From the NCBI RefSeq assembly GCF_002428305.1, contig NZ_DIVJ01000017.1:1-61778 (forward strand): a stretch of DNA of 61,778 nucleotides, given 5' to 3'. How positions within the stretch are numbered: position 1 is the first letter of the stretch; each line of letters begins with the position of its first letter. Source of the DNA: Flavobacterium sp. UBA6135 (GTDB lineage: Bacteria > Bacteroidota > Bacteroidia > Flavobacteriales > Flavobacteriaceae). A model generated the notes under the pieces. It made no database searches. It was given only the letters and a program-made list of their open reading frames with translations, and was not told where the DNA came from. A program made the translations under genes and the position numbers. Positions 46,477 through 54,215 of the stretch are shown here, piece after piece.

Positions 46477-47025
46477 TTATTCTACTTCGAACGTAAACGT
46501 ATTACTTTCAATTCCATTAAAATCAGTATACATCGCAAACACAGTGTAATTACAACCTACGGGTTCTACATGATAGGAAGATATATTGGTAATTTTTAAA
46601 GTGTAAGTTCCTGATTCTAAAAGTTTAATTCCGATTTTACTCTTATACTGCTCACCATCTTTAACTAAAATAATAGTATTAAAAAGTGCTTCACCTTGTT
46701 CAATTATCGTTGAATTCTGATTTAAAAAAATATAGTTAAAATCATTAAAAGCGGATAATTTAATTAATTCAATGTAATAGGAAAGTTTTTCATCCTTTGC
46801 AAATAAATCTACAGTGGTGTTCGATTCGTTTATGGTTTGAAACCGATCAACAGTTGAGGAAAGCCACAGCACATCATTCATATTATAAACGGGTTGACTA
46901 TTTTCAATCGTTATCAAATCAGGTTTTTCAATTTCCGTAAAACCTCCACAAGGTGCGTCATCTTCAACGCAACGCAACGCAAGTAAAAAAGGGAATAAAG
47001 CAAGAATAAAGATAATTTTTTTCAT
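46477..47025 (-). CDS. Exported hypothetical protein, possible lipoprotein
   Basis: A 182-residue protein with a hydrophobic leader followed by LLALRCVEDDAPCGG. The Cys in LRC could be a lipidation site, but Arg at -1 does not fit the usual lipobox, so ordinary signal-peptidase cleavage is possible. The rest is beta-rich, with a TYTLKITNI segment near the end and an FTFEVE C-terminus, like an Ig-like domain. It sits between a barrel protein gene and the thioesterase gene. I do not recognise the family. Confidence 0.7.
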   Translation of the reverse strand: MKKIIFILALFPFLLALRCVEDDAPCGGFTEIEKPDLITIENSQPVYNMNDVLWLSSTVDRFQTINESNTTVDLFAKDEKLSYYIELIKLSAFNDFNYIFLNQNSTIIEQGEALFNTIILVKDGEQYKSKIGIKLLESGTYTLKITNISSYHVEPVGCNYTVFAMYTDFNGIESNTFTFEVE

Positions 47026-47032
47026 AAAGTTT

Positions 47033-47620
47033 TTAATTTAGTTTTAACCCAATAGTAAGGTTTATAGAATGTGAGTGATTAAAATAATCTTTAAATTCAG
47101 GAGTTGTATTGACATTCAAATGATAATAATTATATCCTACATTTGAGAATACAGCAAGCCCATCACTAAAATTATAGAGAACATCAACCCCAATTCCTAT
47201 AGTAGAACCTTTTTGATTGCCATAAAATTTTGAACCACTTTTTTGTCTTAAATCAACTGTACCGTATTTTATTTGTGGATCAAAGGTAAATCTTTCGGAA
47301 GTATAAACTCTATAGGAAAGTAAACCTCTAAAAGAGTTCATATTTGTTTTGTCAATATTTCCACCAATAGCAAAATCAGCAACTTTTGAAGTGTTTTTTT
47401 CAAATTCAAAGCCTAAAATAAAATTAGTATAGCGTAGTAAATTTAATTTTAAAACGGCTCCCACAGCATGCTTTTTATGACCTTTTGATAAATAATTATC
47501 TCCCAAAAAAACGTGATTTATAAATCCAATCCCTAATTCTGTTTTAAATCTTAACCCTTCTTCATTTTGTCCCCAAGCAAATGATGATAGTAACAAGAAT
47601 GAATAAATATACTTTTTCAT
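47033..47620 (-). CDS. Small outer-membrane beta-barrel protein
   Basis: A 195-residue protein with signal peptide (LLLSSFAWGQ) and a run of amphipathic strands with aromatic girdles (TNFILGFEFE, RGLLSYRVYT, GIGVDVLYNF, VFSNVGYNYYHLN), ending INLTIGLKLN. It fits an 8- to 10-strand barrel of the outer membrane beta-barrel family. The gene lies 1 base from the lipoprotein gene upstream and 7 bases from the one downstream, so the three are one transcription unit. Function unknown. Confidence 0.8.
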   Translation of the reverse strand: MKKYIYSFLLLSSFAWGQNEEGLRFKTELGIGFINHVFLGDNYLSKGHKKHAVGAVLKLNLLRYTNFILGFEFEKNTSKVADFAIGGNIDKTNMNSFRGLLSYRVYTSERFTFDPQIKYGTVDLRQKSGSKFYGNQKGSTIGIGVDVLYNFSDGLAVFSNVGYNYYHLNVNTTPEFKDYFNHSHSINLTIGLKLN

Positions 47621-47621
47621 A

Positions 47622-48305
47622 CTAAAAGGTTAACGTGTATTCAGTTATATCAGAGCCATCAATGAGTAAGCTTTCTTCAAAATTTAAAACTGTATTTGTT
47701 GTTCTATTTATAACTTCCCATTTAATAATTAATGTTTGATTTTTTTTTACCAATGGATACAATTCATAATTAAAAAAGTCGTAGTAGTCAAGTGGTTTAA
47801 AAAAACTAATTTCATTCGTAAAATCGCCTTCATAACTTATACTGAGCAATTCAGAGTTGGGTGTAACTTGATTTATAGTTACAAAAAGTCGCGATAAGTC
47901 TGATGCAGTATATAGAAATGAATTTTCAAGGTTTAATTCAAAATCAATAAAATCTTCTGAAACAATATTTCTGATTTGTCTTTTGTTATATGGATTAAAT
48001 TCACCATCATTAATTTCCACAATTATTTCGTCGTAATTTAATTTTGGCTTAGGAATTACCATTAAATATTCGCCTTCAGAATTTGTGTTGGTAACACCTA
48101 TAAAATTTGTTTCACCACCGGAATAATATATAAAAGCAGCTCCGCCACCTTCTCTTGAAACATAAAGTTTAACTTCATGATTGACCAAAGGTTGATTATT
48201 TTCGAGAAGAATTTTCCCTTTGACAACTAATTTTGTTTCTCCATCATATTCAATGCCACAAGAAATGAAATTGAAAACGATCAAAAAAAGTAAGATTTTT
48301 TTCAT
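47622..48305 (-). CDS. Lipoprotein with a carboxypeptidase-regulatory-like domain
   Basis: The ATG at 48305 (227 residues) begins MKKILLFLIVFNFISCG, a clean lipoprotein signal with lipobox FISC; the in-frame ATG at 48338 adds 11 residues and is rejected. After it, residues 25-105 look like a CarboxypepD_reg beta-sandwich (KGKILLENNQPLVNHEVKLY, TNTNSEGEYLMVIP). The C-terminal half is unassigned. It heads a tight envelope operon with a barrel protein and another exported protein, then a thioesterase. It could be the outer-membrane lipoprotein partner of the barrel, which is inference. Confidence 0.8.
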   Translation of the reverse strand: MKKILLFLIVFNFISCGIEYDGETKLVVKGKILLENNQPLVNHEVKLYVSREGGGAAFIYYSGGETNFIGVTNTNSEGEYLMVIPKPKLNYDEIIVEINDGEFNPYNKRQIRNIVSEDFIDFELNLENSFLYTASDLSRLFVTINQVTPNSELLSISYEGDFTNEISFFKPLDYYDFFNYELYPLVKKNQTLIIKWEVINRTTNTVLNFEESLLIDGSDITEYTLTF

Positions 48306-48347
48306 TAGGTGTTTTTCAAAAGATGCAATTTTATACAAAAGGTTGTG

Positions 48348-49277
48348 TTAAGAAATCATCATTTTAATCAAATCTATAATTTTAGATCTATCACCTTCAT
48401 AATCAAACCATTTGACTTTTTCTGTTCGTTTAAACCACGTTAATTGTCGTTTGGCAAATCGGCGTGTGTTTTTTTTGATTTCTTCAACAGCAAAATCTAA
48501 AGTTGTTTTTTCGTCAAAATAATCAAATAGTTCACGATAACCAACCGTTTGCAGAGCATTCAGATGTTTGTTTGGATATAAATTTTTGGCCTCTTCCAAT
48601 AAACCGTCGTTTAGCATTATGTCAACTCTACGATTAATACGATCATACATAATTTCTCTTTCAGCTTCCAAACCAATAACAATCGGAACAAAATTTCGCT
48701 TATTTTTTTTCTGATTTAAAAAAGAAGAATACGGTTTTTCGGTACCGATACAAACTTCTACAAAACGCATCATTCGTTGTGGGTTTTGTAGGGTTTGCGG
48801 ATTTTCAATACTTATCTTTTCAAAATAAATGGGATCTAATTCTTTTAATTTTTTTTGTAAAAATGCTAAACCGCTTGCTTCAAATTCTCGTTTAATTTCT
48901 TCCCTGATTTTTGGTTCAATTTCAGGAAAATCATCAAAACCTTTCAAAATAGCATCCACATACAAACCAGAACCGCCAACCATAATTTGAATGTTGTTCT
49001 TTTCAAATAATTCATCCAATTTCAAAATGGCTTCACGTTCAAAATCACCAACTGAATAATTTTCAAAAATCGATTTTGTTTGAATAAAATGATGCGTTGC
49101 AGCTTTCAGTTCTTCATCAGATGGAACAGCTGTTCCAATTCTCATTTCTTTATAAAATTGTCTGCTGTCACAAGAAATAATTTCACATTTGAAATGATTG
49201 GCTAAAGCGATGCTTAAAGCTGTTTTTCCAATGGCAGTGGGGCCAATTATGGTAATGAGAAAATTTGAATTTTCCAA
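48348..49277 (-). CDS. miaA: tRNA dimethylallyltransferase
   Basis: MiaA adds a dimethylallyl group to A37 of tRNAs that read UNN codons, next to the anticodon. The 309 residues show the P-loop GPTAIGKTALS (12-22), the substrate motif CDSRQFYKEMRIGTA, GGSGLYVDAIL, and the C-terminal NTRRFAKRQLTWF that contacts tRNA. It sits 11 bases after the K+ channel gene on the same strand. Complete and of normal length. Confidence 0.96.
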   Translation of the reverse strand: MENSNFLITIIGPTAIGKTALSIALANHFKCEIISCDSRQFYKEMRIGTAVPSDEELKAATHHFIQTKSIFENYSVGDFEREAILKLDELFEKNNIQIMVGGSGLYVDAILKGFDDFPEIEPKIREEIKREFEASGLAFLQKKLKELDPIYFEKISIENPQTLQNPQRMMRFVEVCIGTEKPYSSFLNQKKNKRNFVPIVIGLEAEREIMYDRINRRVDIMLNDGLLEEAKNLYPNKHLNALQTVGYRELFDYFDEKTTLDFAVEEIKKNTRRFAKRQLTWFKRTEKVKWFDYEGDRSKIIDLIKMMIS

Positions 49278-49288
49278 GTTTTTGAAAT

Positions 49289-50131
49289 TTATGAATTTTT
49301 GCCTAACGCATTACCACACTGGTCGCAAAATTTTGAATTTTCAGCATGGTTTTTTTTGCCACAATTTAAGCAGTCATTTGGAACTGTTTCTAGACCTCTT
49401 TGGTATTCAGATTTTGCAAATTCAGCAGTAACAATTCCGGTTGGAACTGCAATAATACCATAACCCATAATCATGACAAATGAAGCAATAAATTGACCCA
49501 GTGGTGTAACAGGAGTAATGTCGCCAAAACCTACAGTGGTTAGTGTTACAATACACCAATATATACTGATTGGAATACTCGTGAAACCTGATTCTTTTCC
49601 TTCTATAACATACATTAGCGAGCCTATCAGAATACAACTAATCAGTACAAAATAGATGAAGGCAATAATTTTTCCACGACTTGCAATGAGTGATTTTCGA
49701 AGTTGGAGTGATTGACCTGAAAAATGGGGATGGTTTAAGATTTTAAATAATCGCAATAATCGCAAGGCTCTAATGACTGCAAACAAATTAGAACTCGCAA
49801 AGAAATAGCTCAAATACATCGGAAGAATGGCAATCAAATCAATGATTCCATAAAAACTAAAAATGTAACGTTTAGGTTTATCAATGCAGATGATTCTTAG
49901 GATATATTCAATGCTAAAAAAAATAGTGATTATCCATTCCAAAAAAAGAATTTGGTTATGATATTTTACATCAAATCCTTCAATCGTTTCAAGCATTACT
50001 AACAAAACACTTAAAAAAATTAAACCCAAAAGTATTAAATCAAACATTCTACCGGCAACGGTATTGGTGCCATATATTATGATATGGGTTTTTTGCTTGA
50101 AAATTTCAAAAGGTGTTTTTTGTGATTTCAT
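49289..50131 (-). CDS. Voltage-gated-type potassium channel with C-terminal zinc ribbon
   Basis: A 280-residue ion transporter family protein. Six membrane segments are visible, including an S4-like helix with spaced arginines (VIRALRLLRLFKIL, near residues 115-128), then the pore with filter TTVGFGDITP (near 200) and the last helix. After the pore domain the protein ends with CLNCGKKNHAENSKFCDQCG, a four-cysteine zinc ribbon at about residues 257-276. Ion channels of this family usually lack such a tail. It may bind zinc and serve as an assembly or sensing domain, which is inference. It is near miaA and probably cotranscribed with it. Confidence 0.88.
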   Translation of the reverse strand: MKSQKTPFEIFKQKTHIIIYGTNTVAGRMFDLILLGLIFLSVLLVMLETIEGFDVKYHNQILFLEWIITIFFSIEYILRIICIDKPKRYIFSFYGIIDLIAILPMYLSYFFASSNLFAVIRALRLLRLFKILNHPHFSGQSLQLRKSLIASRGKIIAFIYFVLISCILIGSLMYVIEGKESGFTSIPISIYWCIVTLTTVGFGDITPVTPLGQFIASFVMIMGYGIIAVPTGIVTAEFAKSEYQRGLETVPNDCLNCGKKNHAENSKFCDQCGNALGKNS

Positions 50132-50163
50132 TTAGATTTAAAAATCAATTAAGCTAAGATACT

Positions 50164-51525
50164 CTAAAATTTAATAATTTTCATCACTTTGTGTTTTCTG
50201 AGATAGCCTTGAATAATATTTCGGGTATCCCGATTGTTTTGCATTGGAATAAGAATGTTTTTTAAAACTTCAATATTTGTTATTTGATAATTTAAATCAT
50301 AAAAACAATAGCCTTTATAAATGCCATTTTCAATCAAAACTGCTGAACGTTCTTGTAAACTTCTACCACGGTCAATAATAACCATGTTTTCATTTTCAAA
50401 CAAATTGGATTCAATAAATTCTTGAACTCTATCATTGTATTCTTCCGGTGAAACTTCACCAATACAGGCTCCATCACATTCTTTTATTTTGTATTTAAAA
50501 CAAGCATTTTTGGTGTCATACAAGCCATTAATTTTCTGGCATAAATTAAACTGATCTGTAATTTTAAACAAAGAATTTTTTCCTTCTTGAAGTGAGGTAT
50601 ATGAAGTTATTTCCTTTTTTCGCCCATCTGCTTTTTGAATTAAAAGACTCAAGTAGCCATTTTCATCTTTAACAGGATACAAAGCCCATTGAAACAATGT
50701 TTTTCGTTGCGAACGGTTGTAAATAGGTTTGTTGATTTTAATTTCTTCGCTTTCTTTTAACAAACCAATTAATTCGCTGCCGGTTTCTTCAAAAGTTACG
50801 GCATAAACTTCCAATTGTATTTTTTTACATTTATTTGTTGTTCCTGTAAAATGTTGATTAACACGTTTTTTGATGTTTTTACTTTTGCCAATGTAAATTA
50901 AGTCACCTTTTTCATTATGTATGTAATAAATTCCTGTTTTGGAAGGTAGATTTTCTACAATATCCAATAATTTGGGTGACATACCGGATTTAATTTCCGT
51001 TTTTACCAAACTTTTCACGATTTCCTTTTCAACATCCTGAGCCAAAAGCATTTTGAATAATTTCACTGTAGCCATGGCATCACCACTTGCCCGATGACGA
51101 TCTGCCATGGGAATACCAAGAGCACGAACTAATTTCCCTAAACTATAGGATTCATGACCGGGTAATAATTTTTTGGATAATTCAACCGTGCAAAGTGTTT
51201 GTTTTTGAAATTTAAAACCCAATCGTCTGAATTCCGTTTGCAAAATTCGGTAGTCAAACGAAGCGTTATGTGCAACTATAATGCAACCTTCTGTCATTTC
51301 AATGATGCGTTTGGCCACCTCATAAAATTTAGGAGCCGAACGAAGCATGGCATTGTTAATTCCGGTTAATTTCACCACAAACGGCTGAATTGGAATTTCA
51401 GGATTTACCAAACTAATGAATTGATCCACAACCTCGTGCCCATCAAATTTATAGATGGCGATTTCGGTTATTCCTTCTTCGTTGTATTGACCTCCGGTGG
51501 TTTCTATGTCTAAAATTGCGTACAT
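50164..51525 (-). CDS. DnaQ-type exonuclease fused to a GIY-YIG (UvrC-like) nuclease
   Basis: From the ATG at 51525 (453 residues; a TTG at 51543 is rejected as it lies in repeat DNA) the protein begins MYAILDIETTGG, the first motif of a DEDDh exonuclease. HNASFDYRIL and HRASGDA give the other acidic and His residues (domain about 1-165). A GIY-YIG domain follows at about 190-275 (KTGIYYIHNEKGDLIYIGKSK, with KKRVNQHF). The rest resembles the UvrC/Cho segment CFKYKIKECDGACIGEVSPEEY, with cysteines. Such fusions occur in many bacteria and are often labelled DNA polymerase III epsilon-like; a DNA repair role is inferred. Confidence 0.9.
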   Translation of the reverse strand: MYAILDIETTGGQYNEEGITEIAIYKFDGHEVVDQFISLVNPEIPIQPFVVKLTGINNAMLRSAPKFYEVAKRIIEMTEGCIIVAHNASFDYRILQTEFRRLGFKFQKQTLCTVELSKKLLPGHESYSLGKLVRALGIPMADRHRASGDAMATVKLFKMLLAQDVEKEIVKSLVKTEIKSGMSPKLLDIVENLPSKTGIYYIHNEKGDLIYIGKSKNIKKRVNQHFTGTTNKCKKIQLEVYAVTFEETGSELIGLLKESEEIKINKPIYNRSQRKTLFQWALYPVKDENGYLSLLIQKADGRKKEITSYTSLQEGKNSLFKITDQFNLCQKINGLYDTKNACFKYKIKECDGACIGEVSPEEYNDRVQEFIESNLFENENMVIIDRGRSLQERSAVLIENGIYKGYCFYDLNYQITNIEVLKNILIPMQNNRDTRNIIQGYLRKHKVMKIIKF

Positions 51526-51547
51526 TTTCAATGGCAATATCAAAAAT

Positions 51548-51668
51548 CAATATCAATATCAAAAATCAAATGCAATGTCAATATCAAAAATCAATTTTTT
51601 AACTATTCCTTAAAATTGTTTTTTGATATTGTCATTGGTATTGTTATTGCTTTTTGATATTGATATTG
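51548..51668. repeat. Long imperfect inverted repeat after the four-helix-bundle gene
   Basis: Arm 51548-51597 and arm 51612-51668 are imperfect reverse complements around a loop of about 14 bases. The inner 26 positions match at 24. The arms are made of the motif CAATATCAAAAATCAA and its complement TTGATTTTTGATATTG, the same unit as the array at 52046-52197. Partial further copies continue to 51531. Confidence 0.8.
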
Positions 51669-51670
51669 AG

Positions 51671-52039
51671 TTACTTTTTATTAATTATCATTTTTGATGA
51701 AATAGCTATTAACTCTTCAACTTCTTTTAAAAGTAAAATTCTAGTATTTTCATCACCTTCTTTAATGTAGTTTAATATTTTTAAAGAGTTTCTAGATTCT
51801 TTTAATTCTTTTACAACTAAGGTTAACTTAAAAATGAAATCTTTATCACTTATTGTTCCTTGGGCTTCTCCAAAATTTAAAGAGGAACTTCCGGAAGATC
51901 TAATTAGTTGATTTTTATAATATTCATTTTCAAATGATTTATTCAATTGTCTTGTAAAGAAAATACATTCTCCTGCAAAACGAACTAATCTATCTTCAAA
52001 ATTGAAAATTTTCTCACTAAAGATATTATTTTCCTCCAT
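51671..52039 (-). CDS. Four-helix-bundle protein (23S rRNA intervening-sequence protein family)
   Basis: A 122-residue, all-helical protein of the S23/IVP family (TIGR02436-like). The family core is present: NQLIRSSGSSSLNFGEAQG then KDFIFKLTLVVKELKESRNSLKIL (about residues 43-90). Relatives are encoded inside intervening sequences of 23S rRNA genes, and a distant homologue (Avd) assists diversity-generating retroelements. Neither an rRNA gene nor a reverse transcriptase is near. The 19-bp array ends 6 bases before its ATG, leaving no room for a normal promoter, so it is probably read from yggS. Molecular role unknown; RNA binding is suggested by the family. Confidence 0.88.
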   Translation of the reverse strand: MEENNIFSEKIFNFEDRLVRFAGECIFFTRQLNKSFENEYYKNQLIRSSGSSSLNFGEAQGTISDKDFIFKLTLVVKELKESRNSLKILNYIKEGDENTRILLLKEVEELIAISSKMIINKK

Positions 52040-52045
52040 TTAATA

Positions 52046-52197
52046 ATTGGTTTTTGAAATTGAAATTGATTTTTGATATTGTAATTGATTTTTGATATTG
52101 TAATTGATTTTTGATATTGTAATTAATTTTTGATATTGTAATTGATTTTTGATATTGCCATTGATTTTTGATATTGAAGTTGATTTTTGCCATTGAA
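52046..52197. repeat. Tandem array of eight 19-bp units
   Basis: Exactly 8 x 19 = 152 bases. Plus-strand consensus ATTGATTTTTGATATTGTA. Units start at 52046, 52065, 52084, 52103, 52122, 52141, 52160 and 52179. Units 2, 3 and 4 (52065-52121) are identical; the outer ones diverge. There are no spacers, so it is not a CRISPR array. On the minus strand, the transcribed sense, the array is nearly free of G. Confidence 0.92.
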
Positions 52198-52199
52198 TT

Positions 52200-52865
52200 T
52201 TACCTGCCGCCAAAAATACTACTTCCAATTCGAACCATGTTACTTCCGCATTCGATGGCGAGTTGATAATCACCGCTCATTCCCATGGATAAAGTTTCAA
52301 GTTTCAAGTTTGAAGTTTCAAGTTGTTTGAGTTGATCAAAAATCGATTTTAAATGTAAAAATTCACGTTTAATTTGTTCTTGATTTTCGGTAAAAGTAGC
52401 CATTCCCATCAAGCCAACAATTCGAATGTTACTGAATGACGCATTATCATTCTGAACTTGTTTTAGAATCTCATCCAATTCTTTTTCATCCAAACCAAAT
52501 TTGGTGTCTTCTTCTGCAATGTGAATTTGCAATAAACAATCTACTTTTTTACGCCATTTTGCAGCTAAACGGTTGATTTCTTTTAGCAATTTCAAACTAT
52601 CCACTCCGTGAATTAAACTCACATACGGAATCATGTATTTCACTTTATTTGACTGAACATGACCAATCATGTGCCACTGAATATCTTTAGGCATTTGTTC
52701 CCACTTTTCGGTCATTTCTTGGATTTTGTTTTCGCCAAAAATACGTTGACCTGCGTGGTAAGCTTCCATTAAATCCGTAACCGGTTTGGTTTTGGAAACG
52801 GCAACTAAGGTTACGTGAGATGGAAGTGAGGATTTTATTTTAGAAATATTTTCAGTTATATTCAT
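52200..52865 (-). CDS. yggS: YggS-type pyridoxal-phosphate homeostasis protein
   Basis: A PLP-binding, alanine-racemase-fold protein (PROSC/YggS/YlmE family) that controls vitamin B6 and amino-acid pools and has no known catalytic activity. The ATG at 52865 (221 residues) is chosen because an earlier in-frame ATG (52913) overlaps the preceding gene. The PLP lysine is in VAVSKTKPV, and the family motifs FGENKIQEM, WHMIGHVQSNK, and LSMGMSGDYQLAIECGSNMVRIGSSIFG are present. A loop encoded at 52291-52325 consists of 7-bp GTTTCAA-type repeats and reads LETSNLKLET, an apparent expansion. Confidence 0.95.
   Translation of the reverse strand: MNITENISKIKSSLPSHVTLVAVSKTKPVTDLMEAYHAGQRIFGENKIQEMTEKWEQMPKDIQWHMIGHVQSNKVKYMIPYVSLIHGVDSLKLLKEINRLAAKWRKKVDCLLQIHIAEEDTKFGLDEKELDEILKQVQNDNASFSNIRIVGLMGMATFTENQEQIKREFLHLKSIFDQLKQLETSNLKLETLSMGMSGDYQLAIECGSNMVRIGSSIFGGR
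52291..52325 (-). repeat. 7-bp microrepeats inside yggS
   Basis: The plus strand has successive AAGTTTC/GTTTCAA units, one with a G replacing C, over 35 bases. They encode a surface loop just before the conserved LSMGMSGD motif. Similar GTTTCAAGTTTCAGG repeats lie in the intergenic region at 57460. Confidence 0.7.
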
Positions 52866-52896
52866 TTTCAAATTTTCAAATTGGCACATTATCTCA

Positions 52897-54114
52897 TCAT
52901 AACTCATACACAATCAATCCACTTCTAAACTTAGGTTCGATATATGTACTCTTCGGTGGCATAATCAAATTATTATCTGCCAAGGCTTTAATTTCAGAAA
53001 TATCAGAAGGATAAAGCATAAAACCTACTTCAAATTCACCTTCGTCAATCAATTCTTTGAGGGTTAAAATCGATTGCTTTCCCGGAATGTATTCAATGCG
53101 TTCGTCATTTCGTAAGTCTTCAATTCCCAATAAAGGTTGCAATACTTTATCATATAAAATTTGAGCATCCAAGTTTTCTAAAATGGTTGGATTGCTATTT
53201 TCCAATTTATAAAATAAAGCATAAAAGTTGCCATCTAAATACATCCCAAATTCAAACTTGCTCTGAGGTTTCCATAATTCTTGTTCTTTGTTTTTTATGA
53301 TAAAATGTTCGTCTAATCGGGCTAAAAAATCATTGACTTCATAACCGTTTAAATCGTGGATAATTCGATTGAATTCATAAATTTTTACTTCACTTTCTGC
53401 AATTAGAAAACTCATAAAATAGTTTAGATTTTTATTTCCAGAGGTTTTAAATTCATCATATAACAACTCTGCCGAAGCCGAACGGTGGTGACCATCAGCA
53501 ATATACAATTCCGGGATTTTTTCAAATTGTTGTTGCAACCACAAGATGTCATTATCCAAATCTACTCGCCACAACGTATGTTTTTCTTTATTTGTTGTTG
53601 AAAAATGATATATCGAAGGTTCTTTTTTCTTGTTTAAAATCCAATTAGTTAATGATTCATTATCAGGATAAGTAATCAAAACCGGTTCTGTATTAAAACC
53701 CGTTTGATGCAAATAATCTTTAAACAACTCCACTCGATACTGCAACGTATCTTCGTGTTTTTTAATGACATTATTTTTATAATCGTCAATCGAAGTTCCG
53801 GCAACAATTCCGGTAAACGAATTGCTTTTGGTTTGAATTTCATAAACAAAGAAAACCGACTTTTCTTCTTCCACAAAAATTTTATCGTCTTTAAAATCTT
53901 GGTATTTGTGAGCAACACCTTTGAAACGTTTATCTAACGTAATTTTCTGCGAATGTACATACGCAGGATGAATTACATGCAAAAACGAATACGGATTAAA
54001 ACTCAACCAAGCTGCTAGTTCAGCCGAACTGTAATCATCATAATTTCTGCATGTAACTAAAGCAACTTTATCTGCGGTAGGACGAACGGCTTTGAAGGGG
54101 ATTATTTTGCTCAT
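52897..54114 (-). CDS. DUF1015 family protein
   Basis: A 405-residue cytoplasmic protein of the DUF1015 family, widely conserved in bacteria and without a settled function; some members are annotated as SpoOJ/ParA/ParB-like, with little support. Family marks are the N-terminal PFKAVRPTADKVALV, a central YIADGHHRSASAELL and FLIAESEVKIYEFNR, and the C-terminal LFMLYPSDISEIKALAD-like end with MPPKSTYIEPKFRSGLIVYEL. It lies 31 bases before yggS and probably shares its message. It is a neighbour of PLP protein genes in other flavobacteria from memory, but I do not infer a role from that. Confidence 0.88.
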   Translation of the reverse strand: MSKIIPFKAVRPTADKVALVTCRNYDDYSSAELAAWLSFNPYSFLHVIHPAYVHSQKITLDKRFKGVAHKYQDFKDDKIFVEEEKSVFFVYEIQTKSNSFTGIVAGTSIDDYKNNVIKKHEDTLQYRVELFKDYLHQTGFNTEPVLITYPDNESLTNWILNKKKEPSIYHFSTTNKEKHTLWRVDLDNDILWLQQQFEKIPELYIADGHHRSASAELLYDEFKTSGNKNLNYFMSFLIAESEVKIYEFNRIIHDLNGYEVNDFLARLDEHFIIKNKEQELWKPQSKFEFGMYLDGNFYALFYKLENSNPTILENLDAQILYDKVLQPLLGIEDLRNDERIEYIPGKQSILTLKELIDEGEFEVGFMLYPSDISEIKALADNNLIMPPKSTYIEPKFRSGLIVYEL

Positions 54115-54215
54115 TTTTAGAAATAAAAAGAACCGTAAAGTTACAAATTAAACAAATGTAACAATACGGTTAGTGTTCTAAAAAATTATTTTAAAATTAT
54201 GTAATCTTTTCGGGA

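Larger units (their letters stand above)
51526..52199 (-). other. Repeat-bounded four-helix-bundle unit, rRNA-IVS-like layout
   Basis: This 674-base interval fills the whole space between the exonuclease start codon and the yggS stop codon. Seen: an ORF (51671-52039) of the rRNA intervening-sequence protein family, an 8 x 19-bp array on its upstream side, and a long imperfect hairpin on its downstream side built from the same short sequence. The outer hairpin arm is complementary in sense to the array. Inferred: the transcript could pair array with arm and leave the ORF in a loop, as in rRNA intervening sequences. Confidence 0.55.

Noticed and set aside
46971..46990. ACGCAACGCAACGCAAG run as a mini-repeat
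   Set aside because: It is a short run inside the coding sequence of the exported protein's signal region and has no copies elsewhere; probably chance or slippage.
51671..52039. Diversity-generating retroelement accessory (Avd) gene
   Set aside because: The fold family is shared with Avd, but there is no reverse transcriptase, no template/variable repeat pair with A-specific changes, and the nearest candidate variable gene is absent.
52046..52197. CRISPR array
   Set aside because: Units are contiguous with no spacers, 19 bp is too short, and there are no cas genes.
52040..52273. ORF across the 19-bp array (minus strand, 77 codons)
   Set aside because: It only translates the repeats, in rotating frame because 19 is not a multiple of 3, and it begins inside yggS. 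No family resemblance.
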